The notes: generated from the letters alone by a model not told the origin. A stretch of DNA of 64,000 bases from Pseudomonas sp. PICF141 (GCF_002286815.1 NZ_MUNM01000075.1:20130-84129), one strand, 5' to 3'. Shown: positions 1 to 8,404, counted from the first letter of the stretch. Program-made: numbers and translations.

Positions 1-7
1 AACAACC

Positions 8-1234
8 ATGAGCCAGACACCGTTCGATATTCAGCGCGCCGCCGTGATCGGCGCGGGCACCATGGGCCGTGGCATTGTCATGTGCCTGGCCAACGCCGGG
101 GTGCCGGTGCAATGGGTCGATAACAATCCGCAAATGCTTGAGCAAGCACTGACCAGCGTGGCTGAAACTTACGCCCACAACGTGCGTCAGGGGCGGATCG
201 ATCAAGCCGAGGCGGATGCGCGCATTGCCCGGGTGACGGCGGCTGCCGATTATGCGGCGATCCGCGATGTCGATCTGGTCATCGAAGCGGTTTACGAAAA
301 CCTTGAGTTGAAACAGAAAATCTTCGGCGAACTCGACGGCGTGATGAAACCCGAAGCGATTCTGGCCAGCAATACCTCGGCACTGGACATCGACGCCATG
401 GCTGCTGTCACTCGCCGTCCACAACAAGTCCTGGGCCTGCATTTCTTCAGCCCGGCGCACATCATGAAGCTGCTGGAAATCGTGCGCGGCGCCCGGACGG
501 AGCCGGCGGTACTCGATGCAGCCTTGGCCCTGGGCCAGCGCATGGGCAAGGTCAGCGTGGTGTCGGGCAATTGCCATGGCTTCATTGGCAACCGCATGCT
601 GCATCCGTACGTGCTCGAAGCACGCAAGATGCTGCTGGAGGGCGCCTTGCCTTATCAGGTGGATGCGGCGCTGCAAGGTTTTGGTTTCGCCATGGGGCCG
701 TTTCGCATGTACGACGTGGTCGGCATCGATCTGGAGTGGCGCGCGCGGGAACTGGCAGGCAAAGGCCAGGATGCGCCGGAGGTTCAAGTGGACAACCGCT
801 TGTGCGAGCTGGGGCGTTTCGGTCAGAAGAGTGGCGATGGGTATTACCACTACGAACCGGGCAGTCGCCAGGCTGAGCACGATGTGGAAGTCGATGCGCT
901 GGTATTGGAAGTCAGTGAAGGGTTAGGGTTCCAACGCCGCGAGATCAGCCCTGAAGAGATTCTGGAGCGTTGCTTGCTGGCGCTGGTCAACGAAGGCGCG
1001 AAGATTCTTCAGGAAGGCATCGCGGCATCGGCGCATGACATCGACCTGGTTTATCTCAACGGTTACGGCTTCCCGGCGGACAAGGGCGGGCCGATGGCCT
1101 GGGCGGATCAGCAAGGGTTGGAAGATATTCATCTGCGCTTGCTGGCTCTGGAGACCCGTCAGGGCGATCACTGGGCGCCGGCACGATTGATTGGTGAGCT
1201 GGCGGCGGAGGGTAGGGGCTTTGCTGACATGTGA
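8..1234 (+). CDS. 3-hydroxyacyl-CoA dehydrogenase (NAD-dependent, stand-alone)
   Basis: Predicted to oxidise L-3-hydroxyacyl-CoA to 3-ketoacyl-CoA with NAD in the cytoplasm. The N-terminus carries a Rossmann dinucleotide motif (GAGTMGRGI, about residues 16-24), followed by the family signature region with NTSALDI and HFFSPAHIMKLLEIV near residues 120-155. Two C-terminal 3HCDH domains follow (around 180-275 and 310-405). The layout matches the dehydrogenase half of FadB/FadJ without the hydratase half, so it is a stand-alone enzyme of 408 residues. The thioesterase gene 77 bases downstream suggests a small acyl-CoA module. From memory PAO1 has a similar gene, PA5188, near a thioesterase. Only seven bases precede the start, so the promoter and any upstream partner lie outside the window. 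The exact substrate is not evident. Confidence 0.85.
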   Translation: MSQTPFDIQRAAVIGAGTMGRGIVMCLANAGVPVQWVDNNPQMLEQALTSVAETYAHNVRQGRIDQAEADARIARVTAAADYAAIRDVDLVIEAVYENLELKQKIFGELDGVMKPEAILASNTSALDIDAMAAVTRRPQQVLGLHFFSPAHIMKLLEIVRGARTEPAVLDAALALGQRMGKVSVVSGNCHGFIGNRMLHPYVLEARKMLLEGALPYQVDAALQGFGFAMGPFRMYDVVGIDLEWRARELAGKGQDAPEVQVDNRLCELGRFGQKSGDGYYHYEPGSRQAEHDVEVDALVLEVSEGLGFQRREISPEEILERCLLALVNEGAKILQEGIAASAHDIDLVYLNGYGFPADKGGPMAWADQQGLEDIHLRLLALETRQGDHWAPARLIGELAAEGRGFADM

Positions 1235-1311
1235 TTTTATGAGGCGCCTGCGAAAAACGATAACGCGGTTTTCGCTTTAGACTCGCTATCCAATTCCAGG
1301 AATCGACGCCG

Positions 1312-1743
1312 ATGTCCAACCCCATGCCCCAACGCACCGACTACCCGCACTTCCAGCCCGTCACCACTCGCTGGCACGACAATGACGCCTACGGTCACGT
1401 CAACAATGTCACCTACTACAGTTTTTTCGATACGGCGGTAAACACCTACCTGATCGAAGTCGGCGGCCTGGATATCCATGACGGCGAGGTGGTGGGGTTT
1501 GTGGTGAGTTCGGCCTGCGACTACTTTGCCTCGATCGCTTTCCCGGACCGTATCGAGATTGGCCTGCGGGTCGGCAAGTTGGGCAACAGCTCGGTGCAAT
1601 ACGAATTGGCGGTGTTCAAGGCAGGGGAAATTGACGCCTGTGCGGCGGGGCGCTTCGTGCATGTGTTCGTGGATCGGACCACGAATCAGCCGGTGGCAAT
1701 TCCTGCCCGATTGCGCGGGGCGTTGGAGCGACTGGCGATCTGA
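1312..1743 (+). CDS. Hot-dog acyl-CoA thioesterase (4-hydroxybenzoyl-CoA thioesterase family)
   Basis: A 143-residue single hot-dog domain protein predicted to hydrolyse an acyl-CoA to free acid and CoA. The family motif TRWHDNDAYGHVNNVTYYSF lies near residues 18-37. It contains the conserved Asp (in HDNDAYGHVNN) typical of the 4HBT/YbgC class and the adjacent aromatic stretch. The start is supported by AGGA about 9 bases upstream; a second in-frame Met lies four codons later. It follows the hydroxyacyl-CoA dehydrogenase on the same strand and ends just before a strong terminator, so the two are probably one transcript. Physiological substrate unknown. Confidence 0.85.
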   Translation: MSNPMPQRTDYPHFQPVTTRWHDNDAYGHVNNVTYYSFFDTAVNTYLIEVGGLDIHDGEVVGFVVSSACDYFASIAFPDRIEIGLRVGKLGNSSVQYELAVFKAGEIDACAAGRFVHVFVDRTTNQPVAIPARLRGALERLAI

Positions 1744-1750
1744 GAGGCAA

Positions 1751-1783
1751 AAAAAATCGCAGCCCGAGGGCTGCGATTTTTTG
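1751..1783 (+). terminator. Rho-independent terminator after the thioesterase
   Basis: A perfect 15-bp stem (1751-1765 with 1768-1782) whose GC core is TCGCAGCCC/GGGCTGCGA and whose ends are A and T runs. It sits 8 bases after the thioesterase stop. The A/T symmetry means it could also stop transcripts of the converging glycine-zipper gene. Confidence 0.9.
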
Positions 1784-1812
1784 ATCTACCGGCAAACGAG
1801 GCGATTCAAGCC

Positions 1813-2301
1813 TCAGTCGTGATAGCGATGTTTATGCTTGCGATGGCCGTAGGCATGACCACGACCTGGATGGCCGCGACGGTAGTAACCACGATCGTCA
1901 TCATCATAACCACGACGATAGCGACGATCGTCGTCGTCATCGCTCTTGTTGCCCATGTAGTTACCCAGCGCGCCACCGGCGCCGCCGCCTGCTGCGGAAC
2001 CGATCAGGCTGCCGGTGGTGCCGCCCACGCTACGGCCGACCACGTTACCGCCTGCTGCGCCCAACGCACCGCCAATGGCTGCTTCGCCACGGCTGCGTTT
2101 GTCTGCGCCGACGGCGCTACCACCCGCGCCGCCCAGGGCCGCGCCAATGGTTGAACCTGTATTGCCGCCTAACGATTGACCGACGACCGAGCCAAGAACC
2201 CCGCCCAATGCGCCGCCCACACCTGCTTCGGTGGTGCCGCCTGCAGAAGCGAAGCCACTGACCAGGCCAAGGGACAACAAGAGAATCGAGGAGAACTTCA
2301 T
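1813..2301 (-). CDS. Glycine-zipper envelope protein with His/Asp/Arg-rich tail
   Basis: Secreted or membrane protein of 162 residues. A signal peptide is visible (MKFSSILLLSLGLVSGFASA). The central portion is built from glycine-zipper segments (repeats of GxxxGxxxG such as GGALGGVLGSVVGQSLGG and GSLIGSAAGGGAGGALG), typical of glycine-zipper 2TM proteins. After about residue 120 the sequence changes to an acidic, then Arg/Tyr/His-rich tail with a DDDDD cluster and the HKHKHRYHD end, which may bind metal or nucleic acid. It is transcribed alone, converging with the thioesterase. The function is unknown; such proteins are often envelope-stress or outer-membrane associated, which is inference here. 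Confidence 0.75.
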   Translation of the reverse strand: MKFSSILLLSLGLVSGFASAGGTTEAGVGGALGGVLGSVVGQSLGGNTGSTIGAALGGAGGSAVGADKRSRGEAAIGGALGAAGGNVVGRSVGGTTGSLIGSAAGGGAGGALGNYMGNKSDDDDDRRYRRGYDDDDRGYYRRGHPGRGHAYGHRKHKHRYHD

Positions 2302-2394
2302 AGAGGAACCTCAAGGGGATGACGGCGCGATCCTGAGGCTGTGTCATGGTTGTGACAATCGAAATCCGACGAGTAACACGACTTGAGCACAATT

Positions 2395-2490
2395 CTATAA
2401 GTTACTGTTTTTTGGGCGGAACTTAAGTGTTTTTCACCGGTCTTTAACTACTTCGCAAAGGCCGTTTTTATACAGAAACGGCCTTTTTTG
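2395..2490 (+). ncRNA. Candidate small RNA ending in an orphan terminator
   Basis: On the + strand a hairpin at 2458-2486 (AAAGGCCGTTT paired with AAACGGCCTTT) is followed by a T run, but no + strand gene leads into it. A CTATAAG element at 2395-2401 resembles an RpoS-type -10 and would give a transcript of roughly 80 nt. On the opposite strand the hairpin has a poor T tail, so it fits less well as the terminator of the molybdoenzyme gene ending at 2648. The existence of the RNA is an inference; the terminator itself is clear. Confidence 0.3.
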
Positions 2491-2547
2491 TGGGCGATTG
2501 GAAAGTGTTCGAAGGGTGTCGATAGGTGTGTTGCCAAATCGAATGTC

Positions 2548-2626
2548 TTCGCGGGCAAGCCTCGCTCCTACAAATTGCGTGTCCTTTAGAGGGCGAAAAT
2601 CTGTAGGAGCGAGGCTTGCCCGCGAA
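2548..2626. repeat. REP-type inverted repeat (type A)
   Basis: Two 25-base arms, 2548-2572 (TTCGCGGGCAAGCCTCGCTC...) and its exact reverse complement at 2602-2626, separated by 29 bases. The same element, with small changes, recurs near 7473, 18101, 48433 and 63887, so it is a dispersed Pseudomonas REP/BIME. It lies between the molybdoenzyme 3' end and the candidate sRNA terminator. Confidence 0.9.
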
Positions 2627-2647
2627 GAGGCCAGACCTGCTACCGCA

Positions 2648-4996
2648 TTAAGCCGATTTCGCCATGATCAACCCCGTCTCACTCGCCGCTTCCAAGCGAA
2701 TCGCCACAAATTTCGATGTCGGCGTATGGCTGCCATCCCCGGTGCTTTCCAGCGGCACCAGCGGGTTCACTTCCGGATAGTAAGCGGCCGCTTGCCCGGC
2801 AGGAATATCAAACGCCAGCAGCGTGAAACCCTTCACCCGACGCTCATGGCCATCATCCCAAATCGAAACAATGTCAGCTTTCTGCCCGGGTTTGAACCCG
2901 AGGCGAATGATGTCGGCTTCATTGACGAACAGCACGTCGCGCTGGCCTTTCACCCCGCGATAACGGTCATCAAGACCATAAATCGTGGTGTTGTACTGAT
3001 CATGGGAACGCATCGACTGCATGATCAGGTCCGGCAGCATGCCGGTGGCGCGGGTGCGTTCGTGGACCAGGTGTTTGGGCAGCCTGTTCACACGGAAGTT
3101 GGCCCGGCCCGATGGCGTATTCCAGCGACGTGCGCTGGCGCTGTTACCCAGATAGAAACCACCCGGGTTCTGGATTTTCTCGTTGAAGTCCCGGAAGCCC
3201 GGGATGGTGTCGGCGATCAGGTCGCGGATGCGGTTGTAATCGGCCACCAGCCAGTTCCAGTCCACCGGTTTGCTGCCCAGGGTCGCGGCGGCGATGCCGG
3301 CGATGATTGCAGGCTCCGAGCGCATCTGGTTCGACAGTGGCTGCAGCTGACCGTTGGAGGCATGGACCATGCTGAACGAGTCTTCCACGGTCACTGCTTG
3401 GGCGCCTTCGGCCTGGATATCGATGTCGGTACGGCCCAGGCACGGCAGGATCAGCGCGTCTTTACCGTGGGCCAAATGGCTACGGTTGAGCTTGGTGCTG
3501 ATCTGCACGGTCAGGTCGCAGTTGGCCAGAGCCTGGAAGGTTCGCGTGCTGTCCGGTGTGGCTTGGGCGAAATTGCCGCCCAGGCCGATGAAGACTTTCG
3601 AGCGGCCGTCGGCCATGGCGTGAATCGCCTCGACCACGTTGTGGCCGTTTTCACGGGGCGCCTTGAACTGGAAGCGTCGCTCCAGAGCGTCGAGGAATGC
3701 CACCGGCGGACGTTCGTTGATGCCCATTGTCCGGTCGCCTTGCACATTACTGTGGCCACGCACCGGGCACAGGCCGGCACCCGGCCGGCCGATGTTGCCG
3801 CGCAACAACATCAGGTTGGCGATTTCCTGGATGGTCGCCACCGAATGACGATGCTGGGTGATGCCCATCGCCCAGCACATGATGACGTTCTTGCCTTTGA
3901 CGTACATACGCGCCGCTTGCTCGATTTCCATCAGCGTCAGGCCGGACTGTTCGACGATCTGCTCCCACGAGGTGTCGTCGACGATGCCCAGGTATTCCAG
4001 AACGTTGACGCTGTGTTCATTGAGGAAGTCGTGGTCGAACACCGCAGGCTCACCGGCCTTCTGCGCATCGCGCTCCCATTGCAGCAGGAACTTGGCCATG
4101 CCGCGCATGATCGCCATGTCGCCGCCCAGTGCGGGGCGGAAGTACGCGGTGTTGGTCGGCTTGTCGCCGTTGGTGAGCATTTCCAGTGGGTGTTGTGGGT
4201 GCTGAAAACGTTCCAGGCCGCGTTCTTTCAGCGGGTTGATGCACACCACCTGAGCGCCGCGTTTCACGGCTTCGCGCAGGGGTTCGAGCATCCGCGGGTG
4301 GTTGGTGCCAGGGTTCTGGCCCCAGACGAAAATCGCATCGGCATGTTCGAAATCATCGAAGGTCACGGTGCCTTTGCCCACGCCAACGCTCTGTGCCAAC
4401 GCAACACCACTGGCTTCGTGGCACATGTTCGAGCAGTCAGGGAAATTGTTGGTGCCATAGGCGCGCACGAACAATTGATAGAGGAACGCCGCTTCGTTGC
4501 TGGCGCGGCCCGAGGTATAGAACTCGGCCTGATTCGGGCTCGACAGGCCGCGCAGATGTTTGGCGATCAGGGTAAAGGCGTCATCCCAACTGATGGGCTG
4601 GTAGCGATCGGTTTCGGTGTTGTAGCTCATCGGCTCGGTCAGGCGGCCCTGATATTCAAGCCAGTAATCACTCTGTTCCAGCAGCGAGGTGACGCTGTGT
4701 TTGGCAAAGAATGGAGCATCGACGCGCCGCTTGGTCGCTTCCCAGTTCACCGCTTTGGCGCCGTTCTCGCAGAACATCACCATGCCCTTTTCCGGAGAAT
4801 CACCCCAGGCGCAACCGGGGCAGTCGAAGCCACCGTTCTGGTTGGTCTTGAGCATGATGCGCAGGTTTTTCAGCGCGTTATCGCTGGTCAACCAGGCCTG
4901 GGCGACGCTGATCAGCGCGCCCCAGCCACCTGCTGGGCCTTTGTAGGGCTTGTAGCGGGGGACGGGTTTCTGATCGGCTTGACGGTGTTGACTCAC
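2648..4996 (-). CDS. FdhF/YdeP-family molybdopterin oxidoreductase
   Basis: A 782-residue molybdenum-bis-MGD enzyme of the formate dehydrogenase H-like YdeP family. An N-terminal cluster motif contains C59, C62 and C76 (CPGCAWGD...FCENGAKA). A Cys at about position 192 (CSNMCHEASG) falls where FdhF carries selenocysteine. The signature GNIGRPGAGLCPVRGHSNVQ is near residue 390, and the C-terminal molydopterin-binding domain is intact. E. coli YdeP is tied to acid resistance, but its substrate is unsettled, so formate oxidation here is not proven. The start overlaps the fdhD stop by four bases (ATGA), giving translational coupling with the sulfurtransferase that such enzymes need. There is no signal peptide, so it should act in the cytoplasm. 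Confidence 0.85.
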   Translation of the reverse strand: MSQHRQADQKPVPRYKPYKGPAGGWGALISVAQAWLTSDNALKNLRIMLKTNQNGGFDCPGCAWGDSPEKGMVMFCENGAKAVNWEATKRRVDAPFFAKHSVTSLLEQSDYWLEYQGRLTEPMSYNTETDRYQPISWDDAFTLIAKHLRGLSSPNQAEFYTSGRASNEAAFLYQLFVRAYGTNNFPDCSNMCHEASGVALAQSVGVGKGTVTFDDFEHADAIFVWGQNPGTNHPRMLEPLREAVKRGAQVVCINPLKERGLERFQHPQHPLEMLTNGDKPTNTAYFRPALGGDMAIMRGMAKFLLQWERDAQKAGEPAVFDHDFLNEHSVNVLEYLGIVDDTSWEQIVEQSGLTLMEIEQAARMYVKGKNVIMCWAMGITQHRHSVATIQEIANLMLLRGNIGRPGAGLCPVRGHSNVQGDRTMGINERPPVAFLDALERRFQFKAPRENGHNVVEAIHAMADGRSKVFIGLGGNFAQATPDSTRTFQALANCDLTVQISTKLNRSHLAHGKDALILPCLGRTDIDIQAEGAQAVTVEDSFSMVHASNGQLQPLSNQMRSEPAIIAGIAAATLGSKPVDWNWLVADYNRIRDLIADTIPGFRDFNEKIQNPGGFYLGNSASARRWNTPSGRANFRVNRLPKHLVHERTRATGMLPDLIMQSMRSHDQYNTTIYGLDDRYRGVKGQRDVLFVNEADIIRLGFKPGQKADIVSIWDDGHERRVKGFTLLAFDIPAGQAAAYYPEVNPLVPLESTGDGSHTPTSKFVAIRLEAASETGLIMAKSA

Positions 4997-5832
4997 GCTT
5001 GATTCTCCAACGCTGGGCTGTAAACCCGTGGTGCACTTTTCTGCGGCAGGTGGATGAGGTTGAGGTTATGTCGACGGGCCCATTGCACGGCAAGGCCCGT
5101 GGGCGACGACAGGCTGACCAGGGTCTGAATGCCGGCGCGTAAAACTTTCTGAATCAATTCGAGGCTGCAACGGCTGGTGACAATCGCCAGGCCGCCAGTG
5201 ATCGGGATCTTCTGGCGGATCAACCCGCCGATCAGCTTGTCGAGGGCGTTGTGCCGGCCAATGTCTTCACGGCCCAGCAGCAATTCGCCATTGCCGTTCA
5301 TGAACACCGCCGCATGCACCGCGCCGCAATGTTGGCCCAGTGGCTGAAATGCACCGATGCGCTGACGCAGGCCGTCCAGCCATTCGGCCGGGGGCAACGG
5401 TGCGCCGGCCAAGACTTTGAGATCGGGCAGCGCTTGCTCGACCGCTTCCACGCCGCAGAGACCGCAACCGCTGGTGCCAGCCAGTTGCCGACGCTGCTGC
5501 TTGAGGTTCCAGAAGGCGCGATTGGCGATGGTCACTTGCGCGTATTGCGCCGAACCCGAGCCGCTGAGTTGCAAGTCATAGATGTCTGAAGCGTCTTCGA
5601 TGATGCCGCTGCCAAGGCTGAAGCCGACAATGAAGTCTTCAAGATCCGTTGGCGTGACCAACATGACGGCCTGGCTGATGCCGTTATAGGCAATCGCCAA
5701 CGCGACTTCCTCGGCCAGCGCGGTGCTGGACGATTCGGTGTATTCAAGGTTGCAGTAACTGTATGTCTGACTGGCGACGGTCGCAGGCGTTTCAACAGCA
5801 GGCGCCGCGCGGGAAGGGCGCTTGGCGTTCAT
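4993..5832 (-). CDS. fdhD: Formate dehydrogenase accessory sulfurtransferase FdhD
   Basis: FdhD passes sulfur from the IscS persulfide to the molybdenum cofactor of formate dehydrogenase-type enzymes. The catalytic motif GCGLCG with C123 and C126 is present, as is the conserved GREDIGRHNALDK block near residue 200. Length (279 residues) is normal; the first 25 residues are a variable extension. It is the first gene of an operon with the FdhF/YdeP-type enzyme, overlapping it by four bases, which indicates that this enzyme is its client. A striking inverted repeat lies 26 bases upstream of the start. Confidence 0.92.
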   Translation of the reverse strand: MNAKRPSRAAPAVETPATVASQTYSYCNLEYTESSSTALAEEVALAIAYNGISQAVMLVTPTDLEDFIVGFSLGSGIIEDASDIYDLQLSGSGSAQYAQVTIANRAFWNLKQQRRQLAGTSGCGLCGVEAVEQALPDLKVLAGAPLPPAEWLDGLRQRIGAFQPLGQHCGAVHAAVFMNGNGELLLGREDIGRHNALDKLIGGLIRQKIPITGGLAIVTSRCSLELIQKVLRAGIQTLVSLSSPTGLAVQWARRHNLNLIHLPQKSAPRVYSPALENQA

Positions 5833-5857
5833 AAGGCATCACCAACGGTTTAATCAG

Positions 5858-5923
5858 CTTAGGGGGCGTTTTCAATGAGTTTCTCCGCCGCGCCGGGAAA
5901 ACTCATTGAGAACGCCACCTAAG
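5858..5923. promoter_or_regulatory. Long inverted repeat in the fdhD 5' region
   Basis: Arms of 25 bases at 5858-5882 (CTTAGGGGGCGTTTTCAATG...) and 5898-5923 pair at 23 of 25 positions, separated by a 15-base GC-rich loop. There is no T tail in either direction, so it is not an ordinary terminator. It covers the region immediately upstream of the fdhD start and downstream of the LysR gene. It may be an RNA hairpin in the fdhD leader or a dyad operator. No other copy was noticed in the window. Confidence 0.6.
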
Positions 5924-5985
5924 CCTAGGCGCGTCAATCTGTCGCGTCTAATTGCTATTACTGATCTTCCGATAGATGGCGTCGA

Positions 5986-6873
5986 TCAAGAGCCGGCCAT
6001 TGATTGTTGGTAGATCGCGAAACAGGCTTCTGCAAGCGCCGAACGCGGAGCGCTACGACGCATGATCAGCCCCAACCGGGCGAGGGTCTGGGCACTTTCA
6101 ATGGGTTGCAGGCGCAAGTGATCGGTGAGGTTTTCCAGACCCCCCTCCAATGGCATCACGGCGCAGCACAGGCCGCCGTGTACCGCTTGTAACAATTGGT
6201 GGACCGCATCGGTTTGCAGCAACGGTTGGGGGGCCAAGCCACGACTGTGGAAGTTATGGTCGATGGACTGGCGAAAATGCATGCCACTGGTGAGCATGCC
6301 CAGTGGCAGTTCAATCAACGATTTCCAGCTTAAGGGCGCATCGCCGAAACTGAAGAAACGCTGATCGTAGAGCAAGCCCATGCGGGTTTCGCTGAAAGCC
6401 AGAGAATCGAAACGCTCACCGTCCAGATGCTCCAGGTATGACACGCCGAGGTCGAGACGGTTGTTTGCCAACTGTTCGAGGATCTGCTCGGAACTCAGGG
6501 CCGACAGTTCAAAGCGCAGGTTCGGGTGCTCGGCGTGCAGGCGCTGCATCAGCGGTACCGGGTCGAAACTCGACAGCGGCACCACGCCCAGACGCAACGT
6601 ACCCACAAGGCTGCCGCGACAGGCTGCCGCTTCGGCCTGCAAGCCGTCGTAGGCCGCCAGCACCGTACGCGCCCACGCCAGCACGCGTTCGCCCGGGGCG
6701 GTGAAACCTTCGAAGCGCTGGCCGCGGTTGACCAGCGGCAGGTCAAGCTCTTCTTCAAGGCTGCGCAGGCGCATGGACAGGGTCGGTTGAGTGATGTGAC
6801 AACGCGCGGCGGCCTGGCCAAAGTGCCGGGTTTCGTCCAGAGCGATGAGGAATTTGAGTTGCTTGATGTCCAT
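5986..6873 (-). CDS. LysR-family transcriptional regulator
   Basis: A 295-residue LysR-type regulator. The N-terminal winged helix-turn-helix is evident (LKFLIALDETRHFGQAAARCHITQPTLSMRLRSLEEEL, residues about 6-43), followed by a linker and a periplasmic-binding-like effector domain. It lies upstream of fdhD on the same strand, with 153 bases between, so it may be cotranscribed with or regulate fdhD and the molybdoenzyme. From memory the LysR-fdhD-fdhF order is also found in PAO1 (PA5179-PA5181). The inducer is unknown. Confidence 0.85.
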   Translation of the reverse strand: MDIKQLKFLIALDETRHFGQAAARCHITQPTLSMRLRSLEEELDLPLVNRGQRFEGFTAPGERVLAWARTVLAAYDGLQAEAAACRGSLVGTLRLGVVPLSSFDPVPLMQRLHAEHPNLRFELSALSSEQILEQLANNRLDLGVSYLEHLDGERFDSLAFSETRMGLLYDQRFFSFGDAPLSWKSLIELPLGMLTSGMHFRQSIDHNFHSRGLAPQPLLQTDAVHQLLQAVHGGLCCAVMPLEGGLENLTDHLRLQPIESAQTLARLGLIMRRSAPRSALAEACFAIYQQSMAGS

Positions 6874-7010
6874 CTTCGCTCCAGGGCGCGGGCAAGGTTT
6901 GCGATTCTACCGCCTGCGCGGGGTTGGGTCATTGGTCGGCAAGGAGCCGGGCTTTTCAAGGCTGGTCTAGTCTTTGGCGTCTGGAACCCAAACCCCAAGG
7001 AGAGTGCACC

Positions 7011-7451
7011 ATGAGTATTTTTAGCTTTGTGAAAGAAGCAGGCGAAAAACTTATCGATCTGCTGACACCTGGCAATGCCAATGCCAGCGAGCAGTTGAAG
7101 GAACACCTCAGCAAGGTCGGCCTGGGCAATCCGAATGTTCAGGCGACAATTGAAGGCGACAAAGTCATCGTCACTGGTGATGTGGCGAGCCAGGAAGAGA
7201 AGGAAAAGATTCTGCTGGCCTTGGGCAATATCGCCGGTGTCGGCAGTGTTGATGACCAGATCACGGTGACCGGGCCGGTGGCGAAGGTCGCTCGTTTCGT
7301 TACGGTGAAAAAGGGCGACACCCTGAGCGCGATTTCCAAGGCCGAATACGGCGACCCGAACAAGTACAACAAGATTTTCGAGGCCAACAAACCACTGCTT
7401 TCGCACCCGGACAAGATCTATCCGGGGCAGGTGTTGCGGATTCCTGAGTAA
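7011..7451 (+). CDS. lysM: BON-LysM protein (YgaU/Kbp-like)
   Basis: A 146-residue protein with an N-terminal BON domain (about residues 25-90, including VQATIEGDKVIVTGDV) and a C-terminal LysM domain (about 97-144, with VKKGDTLSAISKAEYGD and YPGQVLRIPE). Its order and length match E. coli YgaU/Kbp, a cytoplasmic K+-binding protein. An upstream in-frame extension exists, but the start at 7011 is preferred because AAGGAG stands 9 bases before it and the protein then begins like the family (MSIFSFVKEAGEK). No signal peptide is seen, agreeing with the Kbp model. It stands alone. Confidence 0.88.
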   Translation: MSIFSFVKEAGEKLIDLLTPGNANASEQLKEHLSKVGLGNPNVQATIEGDKVIVTGDVASQEEKEKILLALGNIAGVGSVDDQITVTGPVAKVARFVTVKKGDTLSAISKAEYGDPNKYNKIFEANKPLLSHPDKIYPGQVLRIPE

Positions 7452-7472
7452 GACTTGAGACCGTGTGATGGC

Positions 7473-7567
7473 CATCGCGGGCAAGCCACGCTCCCACAGG
7501 TTTTGTGTCGTTCGCGTAGAATGCACACACGACACAAAACCTGTGGGAGCGTGGCTTGCCCGCGATG
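7473..7567. repeat. REP-type inverted repeat (type A, extended arms)
   Basis: Arms 7473-7510 and 7530-7567 are exact reverse complements over 38 bases (core CATCGCGGGCAAGCCACGCT), separated by 19 bases. It lies between converging lysM and yrfG and could act as a bidirectional transcript end. Confidence 0.9.
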
Positions 7568-7580
7568 CAGGCGACTCGGT

Positions 7581-8243
7581 CTAAAGTCCTGTAATGAGCT
7601 CCCGATAATCCCCCACCGCCGCAAACTCGGCGGTGTCCTTGGGCGCTTTGCGGCTGTCCGGTTGGCTCACGGCCAGCAGATGCACGACGCCAAAATTGCG
7701 CGCACTGCGCAGAATCGGCAGCGTGTCATCGATAAACAGGCTGCGCGCCGGATCGAAGCCGATGTCGGCTTGCAAGGCATCCCAGAACTGCGGGCTTTCC
7801 TTGGGATAACCGTAATCATGAGAGCTGATCAACCGCTCGAAATACGGCGCCAGCTCAATTCGTTCCAGCTTCAATGACAGCGAATCGCGGTGGGCGTTGG
7901 TGATCAGTATCACCCGTTTGCCGGCCTGATTGATCGCCGCCAGAAACGTGTCTGCATCCGGACGCAGGGCGATCAGGTGCGCGGTTTCCAGTTTCAGTTC
8001 GCGCACCGACAGCTTCAGCTCGGCGCTCCAGAAATCCAGGCAGTACCACTGCAATTGTCCGGCATTGCGTTCGAACAACGGCTGCAACTCCAGCTCCGCC
8101 ATGGCCCGGCTCACCCCATGCAGCTCGGCATAACGCTGTGGCAGATGCTCCATCCAGAAATGGTTGTCGTAGTGCAGGTCCAGCAGCGTGCCGTCCATAT
8201 CCAGCAAAACGGTATCGATGTCATGCCAGGGCAGCAGGGACAT
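7581..8243 (-). CDS. yrfG: GMP/IMP nucleotidase YrfG (HAD hydrolase)
   Basis: HAD-superfamily phosphatase, 220 residues, expected to dephosphorylate GMP and IMP. Motif I DMDGTLLDL is near residue 14, motif II is ITNAH, and motif III/IV includes KESPQFWDAL and FIDDTLPIL. The longer open frame reaching 8414 is rejected because GGAGAAG precedes the ATG at 8243 and the family begins just before motif I (MSLLPWHDIDTVLLDMDG). It is divergent from nudE; a large hairpin lies between the two. Confidence 0.88.
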   Translation of the reverse strand: MSLLPWHDIDTVLLDMDGTLLDLHYDNHFWMEHLPQRYAELHGVSRAMAELELQPLFERNAGQLQWYCLDFWSAELKLSVRELKLETAHLIALRPDADTFLAAINQAGKRVILITNAHRDSLSLKLERIELAPYFERLISSHDYGYPKESPQFWDALQADIGFDPARSLFIDDTLPILRSARNFGVVHLLAVSQPDSRKAPKDTAEFAAVGDYRELITGL

Positions 8244-8344
8244 AAAAAACTTCTCCAGCGGTAAAAAAGATATCCGGGATAAACAATCAGGATAGGCCGG
8301 GTACAGGCTGGGTGGAAAGCGTCGCGAGCGAAGGGAGTGCAAGG

Positions 8345-8404
8345 AAAAAACAGGCGAGGACGGGGAGTTTACGAGTTGTAAATGACCCGTCCGAGCCTGT
8401 TTTT
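8345..8404. promoter_or_regulatory. Long composite hairpin between divergent yrfG and nudE
   Basis: Outer stem AAAAACAGGC (8346-8355) with GCCTGTTTTT (8395-8404), a tandem GA/GA internal mismatch, middle stem GGACGGG (8358-8364) with CCCGTCC (8386-8392), and an inner TTTAC/GTAAA pairing. Both ends are A/T runs, so it resembles a bidirectional terminator. Yet it lies between two divergent genes where nothing should terminate. It may end a short transcript or work in the yrfG leader. Which strand matters is unknown. Confidence 0.5.

Noticed and set aside
2498..5002. Long plus-strand open frame of 834 codons
   Set aside because: It is antisense to the FdhF/YdeP-type gene, which has full family motifs. 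High-GC genes often leave such open shadow frames; the translation has no recognisable domain.
5858..5923. Inverted repeat upstream of fdhD as a terminator for the LysR gene
   Set aside because: No T run on either side and the loop is long; position next to fdhD fits a leader or operator better.
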